DNA from: a virus
DNA: 57,339 nt
Strand: one strand, 5' to 3'
IMG/VR virus record: IMGVR_UViG_3300046507_000888
Location: 1-57,339 of that record
Within the stretch, counting starts at the first letter, position 1. Each line of letters starts with the position of its first letter. A program made the position numbers and the translations under genes. The notes beneath the pieces are model-generated. The model saw only the letters and a list, made by a program, of their open reading frames with translations. It searched no databases and was not told the DNA's origin. Of this stretch, positions 22,812-32,189 are shown one piece after another.

Positions 22812-23261
22812 TTACCTGCGAGCCGCAAGGCAAGCCTGTAGGGTCTTCTGTTGATGCTCATACATCTGAAGAAGGTGGGCGCGTTTCTCCTCACCATATT
22901 GATAAAGCTCAGCGTTCTCGATTGAGTATTGAATGCCGTTGCCCGACTGCCTGATGGCTTCGCATTGATCGTTTTGCATCGCTGAGAGCTTCGATTGTAA
23001 TGATGAAATTACGGTGTCCCTCTGCGCAACAGCTTCGCGCCACTTCTCCAAAAGGCTGCTCAGCTCATCGTTGTTCTTTCGAAGATTTAGTGATGTATTT
23101 TTTTCTGCATCTAGAGAACTCTTGAGTTGACCATAGTCCATCCCACCCATAAAGAGGGCAGAGACTCCTGCGCCGAAGAGCGCTGCAATGGGAACAGCTA
23201 CGGCAAGTTTGGATACTGTCCACCAAAAAACACCTTCTGTTCGATATTGCGGGCTTTCCAT
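22812..23261 (-). CDS. Membrane-anchored coiled-coil protein (accessory)
   Basis: A 149-residue protein from ATG 23261 (AAAGGGAAAGGA just upstream). A single membrane segment (FWWTVSKLAVAVPIAALFGAGVSALFMGG) is followed by a long coiled coil (SLDAEKNTSLNLRKNNDELSSLLEKWREAV) and a helical tail with two Cys. Overall resembles a membrane-anchored spanin-like shape, but it is on the minus strand and has no lipoprotein partner in the same gene. Function unknown. Confidence 0.55.
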   Translation of the reverse strand: MESPQYRTEGVFWWTVSKLAVAVPIAALFGAGVSALFMGGMDYGQLKSSLDAEKNTSLNLRKNNDELSSLLEKWREAVAQRDTVISSLQSKLSAMQNDQCEAIRQSGNGIQYSIENAELYQYGEEKRAHLLQMYEHQQKTLQACLAARR

Positions 23262-23338
23262 GTCCTTTCCCTTTGGCAAATTGAGCGTTTTCATTCGCTG
23301 TTGATGACAGATGCAACTGAGCGATATTAGGAGGGCTA

Positions 23339-23962
23339 GTGAAAAGGCCCGCTCCTCCTGAGCCAATTCTCAAATTGGCGGATTTGTCCGACTCAGGCAT
23401 ACGTCTGATACCGGCTCCCGAGGTGTTGGAGTGGCTCCAAGCTGAGATTCTCGCTGACACCGGAAGTATTCACAACGAAGACCACGCCCATCTGATCGAT
23501 GCGGACATTCGTGTGATGTGGGCGTCTGCTGCCTTCACGAAGAAGGGGCGCACAGTCGTAGGTCAAGCTGAGCAGGTCGCGTTCCGAGCAGGTGGCTGGC
23601 ATAAAGCCCGGATGGAACAACAGATGATGGATTGGTTCGGCGACGTGCCGGCCTACATCATCACCCTTGCCGCCGATTACTGCGCCCAGTGCTCTGACGC
23701 TGACTTCTGCGCACTGGTTGAGCATGAGCTGTATCACATCGCCCAGGCGAAGGATCAGTACGGCGCACCCAAGTTCACCCAAGAAGGATTGCCCAAGCTT
23801 GAGATGCGCGGACACGACGTTGAAGAGTTCGTCGGTGTAGTGCGTCGGTATGGGGCGAGCCCTCAAGTGCAAGAACTGGTGGACGCTGCAAACAATCCTG
23901 CTGAGGTGGGGAAATTGAACATATCGAGGGCCTGCGGAACCTGTCTGCTCAAGTCGGCCTGA
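23339..23962 (+). CDS. Phage putative metallopeptidase
   Basis: A 207-residue protein from a GTG with AGGAGGG upstream. Residues 126-142 contain HELYHIAQAKDQYG (H129, E130, H133), a gluzincin-like HExxH motif, preceded by a Cys-rich stretch CAQCSDADFC. This corresponds to the phage metallopeptidase-domain proteins often found beside terminase genes. Substrate is unknown; roles in head maturation or host interaction are guesses. Confidence 0.72.
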   Translation: MKRPAPPEPILKLADLSDSGIRLIPAPEVLEWLQAEILADTGSIHNEDHAHLIDADIRVMWASAAFTKKGRTVVGQAEQVAFRAGGWHKARMEQQMMDWFGDVPAYIITLAADYCAQCSDADFCALVEHELYHIAQAKDQYGAPKFTQEGLPKLEMRGHDVEEFVGVVRRYGASPQVQELVDAANNPAEVGKLNISRACGTCLLKSA

Positions 23963-23994
23963 ATGTGAGACAGGCATGAGACGGAACCCAATTT

Positions 23995-24456
23995 ATGGCA
24001 GCCCTGAAAAACGATGTGAAAGCCTTCATCGTTCAGGCTTTGGCGTGCTTCGACACGCCTACGCAAGTCTCTCAAGCGGTGAAGCAAGAATTTGAGATTG
24101 AGATTACCCGGCAACAGGTAGAGCAACACGATCCCACCAAGCGCGCTGGAGTGAACCTCGCTGCCAAGTGGCAAACCCTTTTCCATGACACCCGTAAGCG
24201 CTTTCGTGAAGAGACGGCAGAGATACCGATCGCCAACCGAGCGTACCGGCTCCGCGCCATGAATCGATTCGTTGAGCGCGCTGAGGGGATGAAGAACATC
24301 GGCCTCGCCATGCAGATTCTTGAGCAGGCTGCGAAGGAAGTCGGCGACGTCTACGTCAATCGCAGCCGGAAGGATGAGCCTGACGATGAGCCGGTAATCC
24401 CGACGCGCATTCAGGTTGACGTAGTGGATGCGAGGAAGCCGAATGCCGAGCCTTAA
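23995..24456 (+). CDS. DUF2280 protein, probable small terminase
   Basis: A 153-residue protein matching DUF2280: LKNDVKAFIVQALACFDTPTQVSQAVKQEFEIEITRQQVEQHDPTK carries an HTH, followed by WQTLFHDTRKRFREE and a coiled region. Its position directly before the large terminase and its N-terminal DNA-binding fold support the small subunit, which recognises the packaging site. It overlaps terL by 14 bases. Confidence 0.8.
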   Translation: MAALKNDVKAFIVQALACFDTPTQVSQAVKQEFEIEITRQQVEQHDPTKRAGVNLAAKWQTLFHDTRKRFREETAEIPIANRAYRLRAMNRFVERAEGMKNIGLAMQILEQAAKEVGDVYVNRSRKDEPDDEPVIPTRIQVDVVDARKPNAEP

Positions 24457-25744
24457 CGTTCCGCAGTCGCAGTTCCTCCTGTTACCCCACAAGTTTCGCG
24501 CATTCGTTGCTGGGTTCGGCTCTGGGAAGACCTGGGTCGGATGCTCGGCGCTGAGCAAACATTTCATGGAGTGGCCCGGCGTTAACGCAGGTTACTTTGC
24601 TCCGACATATCCGCAGATCCGCGACATCTTCTATCCGACGATGGAGGAGGTAGCCTACGAGTGGGGCCTGAAGACCAAGATCAACCAGGCGAACCATGAG
24701 GTTCACATCTACAGCGGCCGGCAATATCGCGGCACTGTGATTTGTCGATCGATGGAGAAGCCACAGACCATTGTCGGTTTCAAGATCGGGCACGCGTTGG
24801 TGGATGAGCTGGACGTGCTGACGTCGATCAAGGCACAGCAGGCATGGCGCAAGATCATCGCCCGGATGCGCTACAACCTGCCGGGGCTGAAAAACGGCGT
24901 GGACGTGACCACGACGCCGGAAGGCTTCAAGTTCGTCTTTTTGCAGTTCGTGAAGCAGTTGCGCGACAAACCCGCGCTGAAGGAAATGTATGGCCTCATC
25001 CAGGCCAGCACCTTCGACAACGAACTGAACCTGCCAGATGACTACATCCCATCGCTGATGGAGTCGTATCCCGAGCAGTTGATCCGCGCCTACTTGAACG
25101 GCCAATTCGTCAACCTGACGTCCGGATCGATCTACCACGCTTACGACCGCAAGCTGAACCAATGTTTCGACACGGTGCAGCCAGGTGAGCCTTTGTTCAT
25201 CGGCATGGACTTCAACGTCGGCAAGATGGCAGCGATCACCCACGTCAAACGTGATCAAGGGCTGCCTCGCGCTGTGGATGAGTTGATGGACGGCTACGAC
25301 ACGCCGGACATGATCCGGCGCATCAAAGAGCGCTACTGGGAACACACCGGCAACGATTTTCGAAAGACTTGCGAGATTCGAATTTACCCGGACGCCTCAG
25401 GCGATTCGCGTAAGTCGGTCAATGCCAGTCTCACCGATATCGCCATGCTCAAACAGGCAGGCTTCACGGTCATCGCACCGGCGGCCAACCCGCCAGTGAA
25501 GGATCGGATCAACGCCATGAACGCGATGTTCTGCAATGCACAGAGCGAGCGACGCTACCTGGTCAACCCGTTCACATGCCCGACTTACGCCGATGGCCTT
25601 GAACAGCAAATCTGGGCGCCAAACGGTGAGCCGGATAAGAGCCAAGGAAACGACCACGCCAACGACGGCGGTGGTTACTTCATTCACCGCGAGTACCCGA
25701 TCATCAAGCCGGTCACCGCTATCAAAATGGGATACGCCCGATGA
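24443..25744 (+). CDS. terL: Large terminase subunit
   Basis: A 433-residue packaging motor. The ATPase has Walker A GFGSGKT (about 24-30), an adaptor region, Walker B ALVDELD (D121, E122), and a C-terminal RNase H-like nuclease with GMDFNVGKMA, IYPDASGDSRK and NDHANDGGGY as metal-binding acidic motifs. It translocates DNA into the prohead and cuts the concatemer. The start at 24443 is preferred over the in-frame start at 24428 by overlap and motif position. Confidence 0.93.
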   Translation: MPSLNVPQSQFLLLPHKFRAFVAGFGSGKTWVGCSALSKHFMEWPGVNAGYFAPTYPQIRDIFYPTMEEVAYEWGLKTKINQANHEVHIYSGRQYRGTVICRSMEKPQTIVGFKIGHALVDELDVLTSIKAQQAWRKIIARMRYNLPGLKNGVDVTTTPEGFKFVFLQFVKQLRDKPALKEMYGLIQASTFDNELNLPDDYIPSLMESYPEQLIRAYLNGQFVNLTSGSIYHAYDRKLNQCFDTVQPGEPLFIGMDFNVGKMAAITHVKRDQGLPRAVDELMDGYDTPDMIRRIKERYWEHTGNDFRKTCEIRIYPDASGDSRKSVNASLTDIAMLKQAGFTVIAPAANPPVKDRINAMNAMFCNAQSERRYLVNPFTCPTYADGLEQQIWAPNGEPDKSQGNDHANDGGGYFIHREYPIIKPVTAIKMGYAR

Positions 25745-27159
25745 GCAACGACGTTTCCTTCAAGCGGGCGGACTACATCGAAGTGCTGGATCGTTGGTCA
25801 ACTGTTCGAGACGTCTGCGCAGGTCAACACCGCGTTGTCGACCGACTGCCGTACATCAACGCACACGACAAGTCGCCAGAGAATCAGGATCGCAACAAGG
25901 CATACCGCGAGCGCGCAGTTTTCAAGAATGCCACCGGGCATACCCGAAACGGGCTGCTCGGGCTGGCCTTTCACAAAGATCCGACGCTGACCATCGCAAA
26001 GAAGTTGGAGTATCTGCAGGACAATGCCAACGGATCTGGCGTCAGCATCTACCAGCACTCGCAAGGCACGCTTGAAAAGGTGCTTGAGGCTGGACGGCAT
26101 GGTCTCTACGTCGACTATCACCAAGATGACGGCGCCGGTGGACACTCTGTGATCCTGTCGTACTGCGCCGAAGACATCATCAACTGGCGCACGGGCATGG
26201 TTAACGGTCACAGCGTGCTGACCTTGGTGGTGCTGCGCGAGTCACCGGAGATCGAAGACGGATTTGGCTTCAAGGTGGTTGAGCAGTATCGGGAGCTGGC
26301 GTTAGAGGACGACGGCTTTGTCTGCCGTGTATGGCGTCGATCCGGGCCGAAGGGTGGCGGGCCGCTGGCCGTCGTTGAGGAGTTCAGGCCTACAGGAACA
26401 GCTGGACGCTTGAAAGAGATCCCGTTCACCTTCGTCGGCGCACAAAACAACGACCCAAGTATCGACGAGTCACCGCTTTACGACATTGCGATGATCAACC
26501 TTGGTCACTACCGCAATAGCGCCGATTACGAAGACAGCGTCTTTTGGTGTGGCCAGGCCCAACCATGGATATCGGGTCTGGATGAGCAGTGGCGCGACTG
26601 GATGGAGAAGAACGGAGTTTACGTCGGTTCCCGCGCACCGATGATGCTGCCGGCCGGTGGCCAGTTTGGGTACGCCCAACCGTTGCCGAACACGCTGGTG
26701 AAAGAGGCGATGGCCGACAAAAACCAGATGATGATCGAGCTGGGGGCGCGGATGGTCGTTGCATCACTGGCTACCAAAACAGCGACTGAGTCGCGCGGTG
26801 ATCAGTCTGCATCAACATCTGTGCTCGCTGGATGCGTGGCCAATGTCAGCGAGGCTTACACGCGGGCGATCATGTGGTGTTGCACCTACATGGGCGTCAG
26901 CGACACGAAGGTTGCGTACCAGGTCAATCAAGAATTCGTTGAGCTGACGGCTGATCCGCAGATGATTACGGCCTTGGTTGGCTTGTGGCAGAACGGCGGC
27001 TTTGCCAAAGCTGACCTTCGCGCGTACCTGCGCAAGCTGGGTCTCATAGCGCCCGAGCGCACAGATCAACAGATCGACGGCGAGCTGGCCGAGCAAGGCG
27101 ACGGACTTGGCTTAGATGACGAGGACAATCTAAATGGCGGCAAACCAAGCGATCCTTGA
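25741..27159 (+). CDS. DUF4055 portal protein
   Basis: A 472-residue protein with the DUF4055 portal signature: DYIEVLDRWSTVRDVCAG, YRERAVFKNATGHTRNGLLGLAFHKDP, VLEAGRHGLYVDYH, ending with helical and acidic segments. It forms the dodecameric portal ring at one capsid vertex. It starts in the terL stop (ATGA) and overlaps the minor head protein by 26 bases. Confidence 0.87.
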   Translation: MSNDVSFKRADYIEVLDRWSTVRDVCAGQHRVVDRLPYINAHDKSPENQDRNKAYRERAVFKNATGHTRNGLLGLAFHKDPTLTIAKKLEYLQDNANGSGVSIYQHSQGTLEKVLEAGRHGLYVDYHQDDGAGGHSVILSYCAEDIINWRTGMVNGHSVLTLVVLRESPEIEDGFGFKVVEQYRELALEDDGFVCRVWRRSGPKGGGPLAVVEEFRPTGTAGRLKEIPFTFVGAQNNDPSIDESPLYDIAMINLGHYRNSADYEDSVFWCGQAQPWISGLDEQWRDWMEKNGVYVGSRAPMMLPAGGQFGYAQPLPNTLVKEAMADKNQMMIELGARMVVASLATKTATESRGDQSASTSVLAGCVANVSEAYTRAIMWCCTYMGVSDTKVAYQVNQEFVELTADPQMITALVGLWQNGGFAKADLRAYLRKLGLIAPERTDQQIDGELAEQGDGLGLDDEDNLNGGKPSDP

Positions 27160-28219
27160 CGCCACGATTCGGCACGCGGTCTTCCTCGAAAAGCTGAAGG
27201 CAGGGGAGGTCGGCAAGTTCGCTCCCTTCCTGAAGGAAATCGACCGCTCGATTCGCGATCGGCTCACCCAGTCAGATCTGACCGAGTACAACGTGAAGCG
27301 GCTGGAGGCGCTTCTGAAAGATGTCGATAGCTTGCTGCTGGGTATCTTCGACCGTTACAGCGCGCAACTGAATCTTGACCTGATCGATATCGCCAACTAT
27401 GAAGCCCAGTTTGAGGCATCGAGCCTGGCCCGGTCGGCGCCGGTTGGTGTCTCGTTGGATGTGGTCGCGCCGACGGCAGCGGCTATCCGCTCCGCAGTGC
27501 TGACAAATCCACTCAGTGTGCGTGGTGCCGGCGGCGGTAAGCTGCTGAAGTCGTTCATCAAGGGCTGGACCAGTGCCGAGCGCGAGCGCGTCACCGGCAC
27601 GATCCGGCAGGGCTTCTTCGAAGGGCAAACGAACTTCCAGATCATCCGCAACATTCGCGGAACAAAGTCCGCCGGCTACAAGGACGGCATTCTCGCTACT
27701 ACCAACCGCAATGCCAGTACGGTAGTGCACACCGCGATTCAGCATGTGTCGTCTCAGGCTCGCATGGAGGTGGCCAAGTCCAACACGGACATCGTGGCCG
27801 AGGTTGAGATGGTCGCCACGCTGGACAGTAAAACCAGCCAGCAATGTCGGTCGATGGATAAACGGCGGTTTCCGGTCGATTCCGGGCCGAGGCCTCCGTT
27901 TCATCCGAATTGCCGCACTACATTTGTACTGGTGACCAAACTCAGCGAGATGTTCGCCAAGGGCGCTACCCGGGCATCGGTGGGCGCAGATGGAGCGGGG
28001 CAGGTCAGCGCGAGCCTCGACTATTACCACTGGCTCCAGCAGCAGCCGGCGTCTTTTCAGGATGTGGCAATCGGGCCGGTGCGGGCAAAGTTGTTTCGAG
28101 AGGGAGGGCTGAGTGCCGAGCGGTTTGCGGAGTTGCAGCTTGACCGGAGCTTCGCGCCGCTTTCACTTGCGCAAATGAAAAAGCTGGAACCCATAGCCTT
28201 TCACTTGGCAGGTTTATGA
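27134..28219 (+). CDS. Minor head protein, SPP1 gp7/MuF type
   Basis: A 361-residue protein. The MuF-like core contains LLKSFIKGWTSAERERVTGTIRQGFFEGQTN, a zinc/loop motif TSQQCRSMDKRRFPVDSGPRPPFHPNCRTTF (about 234-260) and a charged C-terminus. It is injected or structural and assists head morphogenesis, lying as expected between portal and scaffold. Confidence 0.85.
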   Translation: MAANQAILDATIRHAVFLEKLKAGEVGKFAPFLKEIDRSIRDRLTQSDLTEYNVKRLEALLKDVDSLLLGIFDRYSAQLNLDLIDIANYEAQFEASSLARSAPVGVSLDVVAPTAAAIRSAVLTNPLSVRGAGGGKLLKSFIKGWTSAERERVTGTIRQGFFEGQTNFQIIRNIRGTKSAGYKDGILATTNRNASTVVHTAIQHVSSQARMEVAKSNTDIVAEVEMVATLDSKTSQQCRSMDKRRFPVDSGPRPPFHPNCRTTFVLVTKLSEMFAKGATRASVGADGAGQVSASLDYYHWLQQQPASFQDVAIGPVRAKLFREGGLSAERFAELQLDRSFAPLSLAQMKKLEPIAFHLAGL

Positions 28220-28220
28220 A

Positions 28221-28865
28221 ATGAAAAGGCACCTCTGGAAGTGCAATAAGTTAAACTTTTCATTCCTGTATGTGATAGGTGTAGGTAAAGGAATGCTCAG
28301 GAAGACAACGCAATCACTAACGGATGCCCTAGATAAATGCATGCGTCTCCAGAGGCAAAGGAAAGGGGAAGTTAAATTCTCGTATGAACTCGACGATGCA
28401 GCTGTTGTTGCAGAGGTTGACGCCCAACTCGCATTGTTGGCGGCCAGTGGCTATTTTGATTTGGGCAAACGTGACGATTTTCTCTTTTTTGTTTTTTTGA
28501 TAAGAGGCGCTCCCGTTTTACGAAAAAGTGTGCTTTTGAGAATGAGTTATCTTCAAATATTTACGGTTTTAAGCAAAGTCAAACCTACTGAATACAAGAG
28601 GGTTGGTCGTTCTGTTTCACTCTTGACGGACGCCATGAGTGAGGGAGAGTTATCCAGCACAGTGAGGCTTATATGCGACCTAAGTACAAATGGTTTGGAT
28701 GGGTGGATAGAGTTTGTTGCGAAAAAAATAAATGAAGGTCGTAGGCCTAACTCAACGAATAACTCAAATCCGTGGCTATGGATTCTGGATGTTGCTAATA
28801 GCTCACTTTGGTCGGCTCCCTACGGAAAGCGGGAACTAAAGGCAATTGAAATGCTGAATTACTAA
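28221..28865 (+). CDS. AT-rich moron in the head operon, unknown function
   Basis: A 214-residue basic protein starting 1 base after the minor head stop. AT-rich codon use contrasts sharply with both neighbours. The sequence includes LTDALDKCMRLQRQRKGEVKFSYELDDAAVVAEVD, FLFFVFLIRGAPVLRKSVLLRMSYLQIF and NPWLWILDVANSS; no family recognised. ATG 28221 is used; an ATG at 28293 is the alternative. It is followed by its own terminator, so it is an independently acquired cassette. Confidence 0.6.
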   Translation: MKRHLWKCNKLNFSFLYVIGVGKGMLRKTTQSLTDALDKCMRLQRQRKGEVKFSYELDDAAVVAEVDAQLALLAASGYFDLGKRDDFLFFVFLIRGAPVLRKSVLLRMSYLQIFTVLSKVKPTEYKRVGRSVSLLTDAMSEGELSSTVRLICDLSTNGLDGWIEFVAKKINEGRRPNSTNNSNPWLWILDVANSSLWSAPYGKRELKAIEMLNY

Positions 28866-28892
28866 TCCATTTTTTTTGAGTTTCTCAAAATC

Positions 28893-28914
28893 ACCCGCTC
28901 CGGCGGGTTTTTTT
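28893..28914 (+). terminator. Terminator after the head-operon moron
   Basis: ACCCGC/GCGGGT stem with a four-base loop and seven T. Confidence 0.82.
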
Positions 28915-28957
28915 ATGCCTGCAAAGCGGGCGACACATACCCAAGGGGTGCATTTAC

Positions 28958-29686
28958 GTGGCAGAAGAAAACGAAGTCGACCTGGACAATCCGGCAATCA
29001 AGGCCGCTATCGCGACTGCCGTTGAGGCCTCTGTTTCTGGTCTGAAAACCAAAAACTCCGAACTGCTTGGAAAACTGAAGGAGACTACCGGCAAGCTGAC
29101 GCAGTTTGAAACCCAGTTCGAAGGCATCGACGTCGACGCCGTCAAAGGCTTGCTCAGCCGGGCCGGCCAAGACGAAGAAACCAAGCTGCTGACAGAGGGC
29201 AAGGTGGACGAGGTATTCAATCGCCGTACCGAGCGCCTGCGTGGCGACTACGACAAGCAGTTGAAGACCGTCACAGTGCGTGCCGAGAAGGCCGAGGCAT
29301 TCGCCGCCAAGTTCCAGGGCAAAGTCCTAGGCGATTCGGTGCGCGGCGCTGCACTCAAGGCCGGCGCACTGCCGGAAGCAACCGACGACATCATCCTGCG
29401 CGCTAAAGGCGTGTTCTCGCTGAACGAAGAGGGCGAAGCGGTCGCCGTTGATGAATCCGGCCAGGTCATCCTCGGTAAAGACGGCAAGACCCCTCTAACT
29501 CCGCTCGAATGGGCGGAATCCCTGCGCGAAAGCGCACCTCATCTGTGGCCAAGGGCTTCAGGTACACAAGCCCCGGGCGGGGGTGGCGGCCAGGCTGCAT
29601 TCAAGCGCTCCGAAATGACTGCCGAGCAAAAGCGCGACTACCAGCGCAAACACGGCCAAACCGCATATCTGCAATTGCCCAAGTAA
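28958..29686 (+). CDS. Capsid scaffold protein
   Basis: A 242-residue protein with the expected scaffold layout: an acidic N-terminus, a long coiled coil (about 20-130: LKTKNSELLGKLKETTGKLTQFE, VTVRAEKAEAFAAKFQGKVLGD), and a Gly-rich linker before a basic C-terminus (QKRDYQRKHGQTAYLQ) that would contact capsid subunits. GTG start. It is directly upstream of the major capsid gene. Confidence 0.78.
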   Translation: MAEENEVDLDNPAIKAAIATAVEASVSGLKTKNSELLGKLKETTGKLTQFETQFEGIDVDAVKGLLSRAGQDEETKLLTEGKVDEVFNRRTERLRGDYDKQLKTVTVRAEKAEAFAAKFQGKVLGDSVRGAALKAGALPEATDDIILRAKGVFSLNEEGEAVAVDESGQVILGKDGKTPLTPLEWAESLRESAPHLWPRASGTQAPGGGGGQAAFKRSEMTAEQKRDYQRKHGQTAYLQLPK

Positions 29687-29698
29687 GGGGATCCACCC

Positions 29699-30661
29699 AT
29701 GCCAACGACTGTTAACAGCGACCTGATCATCTACAACGATGAGGCGCAGACCGCATACCTAGAGCGTGTCCAGGACAACCTCGATGTGTTCAACGCATCG
29801 TCCAATGGTGCGATCGTGCTCGACAACGAGCTGATCGAAGGCGACTTCCGCAAGCGCTCGTTCTACAAGATCGGCGGCTCGCTGGAGCATCGCGATGTAA
29901 ACTCCACCGGTAAGGTGACCGCGAAGAAGATCGGTGCCGGCGAAGCCGTTGGCGTCAAGGCACCATGGAAATACGGCCCGTACCAGACCACCGAAGAGGC
30001 GTTCAAACGTCGCGGCCGTCCGGTTGATGAGTTCTCCCAGATCATTGGTGCCGACGTTGCGGACGCGACGCTGGAAGGCTTCATCCAGTACGCCACTGCC
30101 GCGCTTCGCGCTTCGATCAGCTCCAACTCTGACATGGTGGTCTCGGCCAACATCGAGACTGACGGCAAGAAGACCCTGACCCGCGGTATGCGCAAGTTCG
30201 GCGACAAGTTCGGCCGCATCGCGCTGTGGGTCATGCACTCCAGCGCTTACTTCGACATCGTCGACGAAGCGATCGCGAACAAGGTTTACGAAGAAGCCGG
30301 TGTTGTCATCTACGGCGGCTTGCCAGGCACTCTCGGCAAGCCGGTGCTGGTCACCGACACCGCACCTGCGGATGTGATCTTCGGCCTGCTGCCGAACGCT
30401 GTGGTGATCACTGAATCTCAGGCGCCTGGCTTCCGTTCGTATGCGGTGAACGACGAAGAGAACTTGGGCATCGGCTACCGCGCTGAAGGCACCGTCAACA
30501 TCGATGTTCTCGGGTACAGCTGGAAGGAAACTGCTGGCGGTGCAAATCCTACGCTTGCCGCTGTGGGTTCGGCAGCGAACTGGGTCAAGCATTCCAACAG
30601 CAACAAGGTCACCGCCGGTGTACTCATCTCTCTGACCACTACGCCACCAGCCGGTGGCTGA
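29699..30661 (+). CDS. Major capsid protein
   Basis: A 320-residue capsid protein, probably HK97-like in fold. Motifs include an acidic N-arm region (LIIYNDEAQTAYLERVQDNLDVFN), GRPVDEFSQIIGADVADATLEGFIQYA, GRIALWVMHSSAYFDIVDEAIAN and GGLPGTLGKPVLVTDTAP typical of phage major capsid proteins. AAGGGGAT precedes the ATG. Its place after the scaffold and its length support the call. Confidence 0.9.
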   Translation: MPTTVNSDLIIYNDEAQTAYLERVQDNLDVFNASSNGAIVLDNELIEGDFRKRSFYKIGGSLEHRDVNSTGKVTAKKIGAGEAVGVKAPWKYGPYQTTEEAFKRRGRPVDEFSQIIGADVADATLEGFIQYATAALRASISSNSDMVVSANIETDGKKTLTRGMRKFGDKFGRIALWVMHSSAYFDIVDEAIANKVYEEAGVVIYGGLPGTLGKPVLVTDTAPADVIFGLLPNAVVITESQAPGFRSYAVNDEENLGIGYRAEGTVNIDVLGYSWKETAGGANPTLAAVGSAANWVKHSNSNKVTAGVLISLTTTPPAGG

Positions 30662-30706
30662 TACTGGCCCTGACAGCGGTCAGCGATGGCCGCTACGGAG
30701 ATTTTT

Positions 30707-31297
30707 ATGGAACTGGTTTACTCAACTCAGAACTCGGACTTCGATCCGGAAAAGCGTTACCGCAATCCAGCGCACTTTGATCGGCCTGAAGCGGGTGTGA
30801 CCCATGCGGTCGTGATTGGCGACTGGCCGAAGGTGGTCGACGCCTATGAGACGCAGGGCGTCGAAGTCTCGGTGTTGAAGCCTTTGATCAGCGAGTCGGT
30901 TAATTCGGATCGTGCCGACACCATCACCAGCCTGGAGCAGGACAACGACATGCTCCGCGCTGAGCGAGACGGCATCGTGTTGCTGATCGAGGCTGCCGAA
31001 GGTCTGACCGAACTGGAACACCCGGGCGCCGGCGAACTGCCTATCCGCCTGTTCGATGCACTCAAGGCCATTCACAAAGTTGTCGTCACTATCGAGGGCG
31101 AACGCGATGGTCTGGCGGGCGAGGTTGAATCTCTCCGCGCTGAAGTAGCACGCTTCAAGGCGGAAGCTGAACCGTTCGACAATGCCGAGAAGATCGCGGG
31201 CCTCAAAGCGCGGCTCGACGCCGCCAACGTGACGTATCGGGCGAATGCTTCGGTAGAATCGCTGGAAAAGGCAGTTGCTGATCTTCAGCAGGCGTAA
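30707..31297 (+). CDS. Head-region coiled-coil protein, unknown function
   Basis: A 196-residue protein from ATG 30707 with GGAG upstream. The first 70 residues are globular (YRNPAHFDRPEAGVTHAVVIGDWPKVVDAYETQ), the remainder a long coiled coil. It sits between capsid and head-tail connector, so a structural or decoration role is likely. Confidence 0.6.
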   Translation: MELVYSTQNSDFDPEKRYRNPAHFDRPEAGVTHAVVIGDWPKVVDAYETQGVEVSVLKPLISESVNSDRADTITSLEQDNDMLRAERDGIVLLIEAAEGLTELEHPGAGELPIRLFDALKAIHKVVVTIEGERDGLAGEVESLRAEVARFKAEAEPFDNAEKIAGLKARLDAANVTYRANASVESLEKAVADLQQA

Positions 31298-31354
31298 CAA
31301 TCCGGGTGCCCGGTAACTGGGCATCCGATCCAGAACACTACAGCGAGCTGATTC

Positions 31355-31858
31355 ATGACTCTCATCATCGAGGACGGTACCAGTAAGCCTGACGCCGAAA
31401 GCTACGCATCCGCCGAGGACTTGGCCATGTACGCCGTGAAGTTCGGCGTGGTCATCCCGGCAGATTTGCCAGCACAGGAAGCGCTTCTGCGCCGGGCCGC
31501 GCTGGCAATGGATGGCATGAAGTGGAAAGGGCGAAAGTCCAACAGTGAGCAGGCCCTTTCCTGGCCGCGCCGCAGTGTCGAACTTGATTGTGAGATCAAA
31601 CCCGACAAATACCTGCCGGCGCGCATCCAGTACGGCCAGATGGCGCTGGCTGCCGAGATCCATACGGACGACGTCGACCCGATCGAGAAGCGCAAAGGTG
31701 CGGTAACGCTGGAACGTGTCGAAGGCGCGGTAACTCGCGAGTACGCGGCGATCCCGAACACCAGCGGCCGACTTTTGCCGGCGGCGCCGGATCGGCCGAG
31801 CGCTACGCAGTTTGCTGACTATCTGCAGAAACGCGGGCTGTTTGCGGTGCGGGCTTGA
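31355..31858 (+). CDS. DnaT-like/head-tail connector protein
   Basis: A 167-residue protein with SYASAEDLAMYAVKFGVVIP, LLRRAALAMDGMKWKGRKS, LSWPRRSVE. This pattern is found in phage proteins annotated as DnaT-like or head-tail adaptor, where the WPR motif is conserved. The gene order (after capsid, before neck) supports a head-completion role rather than replication. Confidence 0.75.
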   Translation: MTLIIEDGTSKPDAESYASAEDLAMYAVKFGVVIPADLPAQEALLRRAALAMDGMKWKGRKSNSEQALSWPRRSVELDCEIKPDKYLPARIQYGQMALAAEIHTDDVDPIEKRKGAVTLERVEGAVTREYAAIPNTSGRLLPAAPDRPSATQFADYLQKRGLFAVRA

Positions 31859-31860
31859 TC

Positions 31861-32166
31861 CTACAAACCCATTTCAAGCTCCAAAATTTTCCCTTTGAAA
31901 ACATCGAGTAGCGATTTATCAGTGCTCGCTTTGATGTCCTCGGCAATAACAGTGATTGGGGCTGGTAAAAAGACGCCAGTTTCGGGTACGTATTCATCCT
32001 GAATTTCTTCGGTCAGACGCTCAGCCCGAGTATCGACCAGCACCCGCTTAATGCGCTCTCGAAGCGACTTTCTGTATGGATACTCCGCAACCCGACCTAA
32101 GTTCTGTGCGCTATCAAGCTTTGAAATCGCTTCTAGTAGATAGTCGGCTTTCTGTTGGTTGTTCAC
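31861..32166 (-). CDS. Small antisense moron, unknown function
   Basis: A 101-residue protein on the minus strand within the head-tail connector genes, AT-richer than its neighbours. Sequence features: YLLEAISKLDSAQNLGRVAEYPYRKSLRERIKRVLVDTRAERL, then an acidic C-terminus. No family recognised. Independent expression in the lysogen is likely. Confidence 0.55.
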   Translation of the reverse strand: MNNQQKADYLLEAISKLDSAQNLGRVAEYPYRKSLRERIKRVLVDTRAERLTEEIQDEYVPETGVFLPAPITVIAEDIKASTDKSLLDVFKGKILELEMGL

Positions 32167-32189
32167 TCATATTTCTCCGGTGATGTCAG

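Noticed and set aside
24482-25345. 287-codon minus-strand frame opposite terL
   Set aside because: Antisense shadow of the terminase; His/Leu/Arg-rich and without a start context.
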